A stretch of DNA of 64,000 bases from NCBI RefSeq assembly GCF_020035535.1, contig NZ_CP083349.1, positions 2,294,001 through 2,358,000 of the forward strand, in the 5' to 3' direction. Below are positions 61,322 to 64,000 of this stretch, one piece after another. This stretch comes from Ensifer adhaerens (GTDB lineage Bacteria; Pseudomonadota; Alphaproteobacteria; Rhizobiales; Rhizobiaceae). A program made the translations under genes and the position numbers. Numbering within the stretch: position 1 is the stretch's first letter; every line of letters starts with the position of its first letter. The notes under the pieces were generated by a model. It was given only the letters and a program-made list of their open reading frames with translations. It made no database searches and was not told where the DNA came from.

Positions 61322-61391
61322 GTCACGGACCTATAGAGCACACCCAGGTTTTGGCTGAAGCGAGTTTGACGGGAGCAAGGTCGTTTTCGCT
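61321..61391. repeat. 71-bp direct repeat, copy 1
   Basis: Ungapped match to 61884-61954 with 62 of 71 positions identical by my count. Begins GGTCACGGACCTATAGAGCA and ends CAAGGTCGTTTTCGCT. Differences fall at all codon positions, so it is not conserved coding. It overlaps the last base of the cyclase stop. Confidence 0.8.
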
Positions 61392-61519
61392 TCCATGGCA
61401 ACCACATGTTGCCGATCGTCGACCAGTTCCGCACCGGCTGCGTCACCATGAATCACGGTGCGCCAGCACGACGCCGATCGCGGAAAGGTCAACGGCTACG
61501 CCTGACGCGCCAAGGCACC

Positions 61520-61834
61520 CTACCCTCCAACGACTTCACTGATCTGAACGATGGGCGTGATGTCCGTATAGTTGGCGACATCCGCGGAGATCTCGGCGCG
61601 GTGCGGACCTAACGCCTCCTGGAATGTCTCGAGGCTCGGCGAGTAGACGTGGCACGCCGCGACAAACTGTGGCGCGCTTCCAGGCTCGCGACCGGCAACG
61701 CCCCTGTCGATCTCGTAGCGCAGGCAGGCATCGCCGAGCCGCTCCTCGAGCAAGGGCATGTGGGTGGTGCGGTAGTAGTCGTGGTCGAACTTCGAGCCGC
61801 CATCGGCCGGATAGTAGACGCTCATCTTGATCAT
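61520..61834 (-). CDS. EthD family protein
   Basis: A 104-residue EthD-type dimeric alpha/beta barrel: MIKMSVYYPADGGSKFDHDYYRTTHMPLLEERLGDACLRYEI, with the HMPL pattern and APQFVAACHVYSPSLETFQEAL. Small proteins of this type are linked to ring-degradation or reductase activity in some hosts; here the function is unknown. It lies between the two direct repeats, as the single gene in the flanked 0.5-kb segment. Ribosome site GGAG upstream of the ATG. Confidence 0.85.
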   Translation of the reverse strand: MIKMSVYYPADGGSKFDHDYYRTTHMPLLEERLGDACLRYEIDRGVAGREPGSAPQFVAACHVYSPSLETFQEALGPHRAEISADVANYTDITPIVQISEVVGG

Positions 61835-61883
61835 GATCGGGCTCCTGCCTGAACGCCGCTTCGAGCGTCCGAAGCTACTTCTA

Positions 61884-61954
61884 GGTTACCGACCTATGGA
61901 GCACAACCAGGTTTTGGCTGAAACACGTTTGACGAGCGCAAGGTCGTTTTCGCT
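61884..61954. repeat. 71-bp direct repeat, copy 2
   Basis: Same orientation as copy 1, 563 bp downstream start to start. The hypothetical ORF that follows starts with GTG at its last-base boundary (61955). Confidence 0.8.
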
Positions 61955-62314
61955 GTGCTTTTCGAAGCGGGTGACGACGGCACCGCAGACTTTCAGATCA
62001 CGCAATCGGCCGTGGCCGCTGCAGGCACGGCTTCGGGTACGTTCCCGCCGGGTAGTTCCACACCGCTCAGCCGCGCCTCGACCGCAACCATTCGCATGGC
62101 CGACACGCCTTACGGGGCCTGCAACCCCAAGACCGTCACTGACGCCAGCGGCCAGACACGCGTGGTTGCCGCACGGCCGACGGGCTTCTGCGGACGCAGG
62201 GTCTTCATCGTCACGCAGAACGGCAACGCCTATCAGGGTTCGAGCAAAGGCGTGCTGTTTACATCAGGACCATTCGGCGCGAACAACCAACCCTGCAACG
62301 AAATCCCCAATTGA
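61955..62314 (+). CDS. Hypothetical protein (possible truncated gene)
   Basis: A 119-residue open frame beginning at a GTG directly after repeat copy 2. Codon use looks coding (mostly G/C at third positions). The product is Ser/Thr/Gly-rich with three cysteines (GACN, GFCG, QPCN) and a tract KGVLFTSGPFGANNQPC. No signal peptide or family is recognised. An in-frame TGA lies 33 bp upstream, inside the repeat, so it may be a 3' remnant of a longer gene fused to the repeat. No ribosome site is clear. Confidence 0.45.
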   Translation: MLFEAGDDGTADFQITQSAVAAAGTASGTFPPGSSTPLSRASTATIRMADTPYGACNPKTVTDASGQTRVVAARPTGFCGRRVFIVTQNGNAYQGSSKGVLFTSGPFGANNQPCNEIPN

Positions 62315-62437
62315 ACGCATCGACGACGGCTGCCCCAAACGCAACGCTGGCAATCGCTGCGACCTTGGCTATCGTCATCGCATCAAGCGACCGGCCCGCC
62401 CGCGTGCGCCACCAGGCGACAACAGTGAAGGACACCC

Positions 62438-62845
62438 ATGAGCACCGTTACCCCGCCCCAAAACCCGGAAGCCGACCCGCGCGTCAAAGCCGTGTTCGAC
62501 GACATCCGCGCCACGCGCAAATCCGATTTCATCAACAACATGTGGCTGTGGCTCGCCTTCGATCCGGAGCTGCTGGAGCAGACCTGGCGCGACGTCAAGG
62601 CTGTGATGGCAACACCTTCGGCCCTCGATCCGCTGGTGAAGGAGATGCTCTACATTGCCGTCTCCGTCACCAATGGCTGCGGCTACTGCGCCCATTCCCA
62701 CACGGCGGCCGCGAAGGCCAAGGGCATGAGCGATGCCCAGCACGCGGATCTGCTTCGGGTGATCTCGCTTGCCGCCCGCACCAACCAGCTTGCGACCGCT
62801 CTGCAGGTGCCGGTCGATGCCGTCTTCGACAAAACCACAGAATAA
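62438..62845 (+). CDS. Carboxymuconolactone decarboxylase/AhpD-like protein
   Basis: A 135-residue helical protein with the AhpD-like motif EMLYIAVSVTNGCGYCAHSHTAAAKAKGMS: CxxC plus His about residues 80-88. Such proteins act in peroxide reduction with a lipoyl or thiol partner, or in gamma-carboxymuconolactone decarboxylation; the CxxCxxxH form favours the AhpD-like redox role. GGACACC precedes the ATG. It lies upstream of the helicase gene without overlap. Confidence 0.9.
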   Translation: MSTVTPPQNPEADPRVKAVFDDIRATRKSDFINNMWLWLAFDPELLEQTWRDVKAVMATPSALDPLVKEMLYIAVSVTNGCGYCAHSHTAAAKAKGMSDAQHADLLRVISLAARTNQLATALQVPVDAVFDKTTE

Positions 62846-62978
62846 ATCGGGCGACCAAGAATAAGCGGTTTCGAAATCGCCTGTCTTTCCACAGGCTTGG
62901 TGCGCCGGGCGCAGAAAACGGAATAAAAGAAGAACATCCTTTCTGGCCTTTCCCCACCGAATCACTACATTGAGCCGC

Positions 62979-64000
62979 ATGATGAGTGGTTTCGACGATA
63001 TTCCTTTCTTCGACGAGGAGCCGGCGCCGCGCAAGCAGTCGCCAGCCCCTGGAGGTATTCCAGCCGCCGGAGGTATCGCTGCGCGCGCCATGGCGGCGCG
63101 TGATCGCGCCCAGCCGCGCCCGGATTATCTCTCCGGCCTCAACCCGGAACAGTCCGAAGCGGTCGAAACGCTCGATGGGCCGGTTCTCGTGCTTGCCGGC
63201 GCCGGCACAGGCAAGACCCGGGTGCTGACGACCCGCATCGCCCATATCCTTTCCACCGGCCGCGCCTTCCCCTCGCAGATCCTGGCGGTGACCTTCACCA
63301 ACAAGGCGGCGCGCGAGATGAAGGAGCGCATCGGCGTGCTCGTCGGCCATGCGGTCGAAGGCATGCCCTGGCTCGGCACCTTCCACTCGATCGGCGTCAA
63401 GCTGCTGCGTCGCCACGCCGAGCTCGTCGGCCTGCGTTCCGATTTCACCATTCTCGACACCGATGACGTGATCAGGCTGATCAAGCAGCTGATCCAGGCC
63501 GAAGGCATCGACGACAAGCGCTGGCCCGCCAAGCAGTTCGCCGGCATGATCGACGGGTGGAAGAACAAGGGCCTCGATCCCGCGCAGATCCCCGAGGGCG
63601 ACGCCCGCGCCTTTGCCAATGGCAAGGGCCGCGAACTCTACGCCGCCTACCAGAACCGGCTATTGACCCTGAACGCCTGCGACTTCGGCGATCTTCTCCT
63701 GCACCCGATCCGCATTTTCCGCATGCATGCGGACGTGCTGAAGGACTATCACGACAAGTTCCGCTACATTCTCGTCGACGAGTACCAGGACACCAACACG
63801 GCCCAGTATATGTGGCTGCGGCTCTTGGCCCAGCGGCCGAAGGGCGTGCCGCAGAACGTCTGCTGCGTCGGCGACGACGACCAGTCGATCTACGGCTGGC
63901 GCGGCGCGGAAGTGGATAACATCCTGCGCTTCGAGAAGGACTTCCCGGGCGCCAAGGTGATCAAGCTCGAGCGCAACTACCGCTCGACCGAACATATCCT
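62979..64000 (+). CDS. UvrD/PcrA ATP-dependent DNA helicase, N-terminal part
   Basis: The first 340 residues of a superfamily 1A helicase, cut by the window end. A Pro/Gly-rich N-terminal extension (about 45 residues) precedes the core. Motifs seen: LNPEQSEAV (Q motif), GAGTGKT (Walker A), TFTNKAAREMKER (Ia), GTFHSIGVKLLRRHA, VDEYQDTNTAQY (II), VGDDDQSIYGWRGAE (III) and LERNYRST (IV start). Two ATGs stand in a row at 62979 and 62982. It works in nucleotide excision and mismatch repair or replication restart. Rest of the gene is outside. Confidence 0.93.
   Translation, partial: MMSGFDDIPFFDEEPAPRKQSPAPGGIPAAGGIAARAMAARDRAQPRPDYLSGLNPEQSEAVETLDGPVLVLAGAGTGKTRVLTTRIAHILSTGRAFPSQILAVTFTNKAAREMKERIGVLVGHAVEGMPWLGTFHSIGVKLLRRHAELVGLRSDFTILDTDDVIRLIKQLIQAEGIDDKRWPAKQFAGMIDGWKNKGLDPAQIPEGDARAFANGKGRELYAAYQNRLLTLNACDFGDLLLHPIRIFRMHADVLKDYHDKFRYILVDEYQDTNTAQYMWLRLLAQRPKGVPQNVCCVGDDDQSIYGWRGAEVDNILRFEKDFPGAKVIKLERNYRSTEHI

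Noticed and set aside
62879..62896. Terminator after the carboxymuconolactone decarboxylase-type gene (GCCTGT/ACAGGC)
   Set aside because: Six-base stem without a T-tract. Too weak to call.
1..64000. tRNA, rRNA, CRISPR arrays, integrases or phage genes
   Set aside because: No cloverleaf pattern, no rRNA-like sequence, no evenly spaced repeats and no phage proteins were seen, so none are reported.

Overview
The window is a gene-dense, high-GC stretch of an alphaproteobacterial chromosome. It is almost certainly from a rhizobial genus close to Sinorhizobium/Ensifer. The evidence is the two-piece permuted tmRNA gene whose tag reads ANDNYAEARLAA, the RIME-type intergenic mosaics, the thyA-folA-hflKC-DUF2065-degP block, the miaA/serB divergent pair and the ilvIH block with an attenuator leader. 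No rRNA, tRNA, CRISPR array, prophage or intact insertion sequence was seen. Most of the window is core chromosome, with accessory metabolic, efflux and regulator cassettes between the core blocks.

Layout. 0-11 kb: end of a spermidine synthase-like gene, a RecD-like helicase, an AbrB-family membrane protein, a secreted repeat protein with an ECF sigma/anti-sigma pair, two family-2 glycosyltransferases, a cobalt-type nitrile hydratase operon with a histidine-rich alpha-subunit tail, an SDR/DoxX fusion with a DUF2269 partner, and a LysE exporter. 11-17 kb: a small secreted protein, a metallo-beta-lactamase-fold protein divergent from a LysR regulator, an aldo/keto reductase, a small dimeric barrel protein and a quinone reductase. 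17-20 kb: ilvIH with a leader peptide rich in Val/Ile/Leu and an intrinsic terminator, a textbook attenuation region. 20-31 kb: MATE exporter, Old Yellow Enzyme with divergent LysR, class III cyclase-TolB-TPR protein, a probable small membrane peptide, Ca2+/H+ antiporter, Lrp regulator divergent from azlCD, and a HerA-like ATPase.

31-45 kb: methyltransferase, VOC protein, miaA and serB (start codons overlapping on opposite strands), GNAT acetyltransferase, a GcvA-like LysR, then a long minus-strand group (DUF2853, thyA, GST, folA, hflK, hflC, DUF2065, ACT, degP) for folate/thymidylate metabolism and membrane protein quality control. Next come the tmRNA gene and sspB, which act together: tmRNA tags stalled products and SspB hands tagged products to ClpXP. 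45-64 kb: DUF4169 and ribbon-helix-helix proteins, a lone TadG-like protein, a 1250-residue AsmA protein, a GlcD-type FAD oxidoreductase, a tetA/tetR-type pair with two Tn10-like operators, a DUF1772 protein, an RND efflux pump with adaptor, a Tat-exported cyclase-family hydrolase, an EthD protein between two 71-bp direct repeats, a carboxymuconolactone decarboxylase-family protein, and the start of a UvrD/PcrA helicase cut by the window end.

The items most worth a second look are the ilvI attenuator, the tmRNA-sspB adjacency, the overlapping miaA/serB start codons, the HerA-like gene whose only upstream start lies inside a terminator hairpin, the small membrane ORF behind a Fur/Mur-like dyad, the TetR operators, the His-rich nitrile hydratase tail, and several families of dispersed intergenic repeats.
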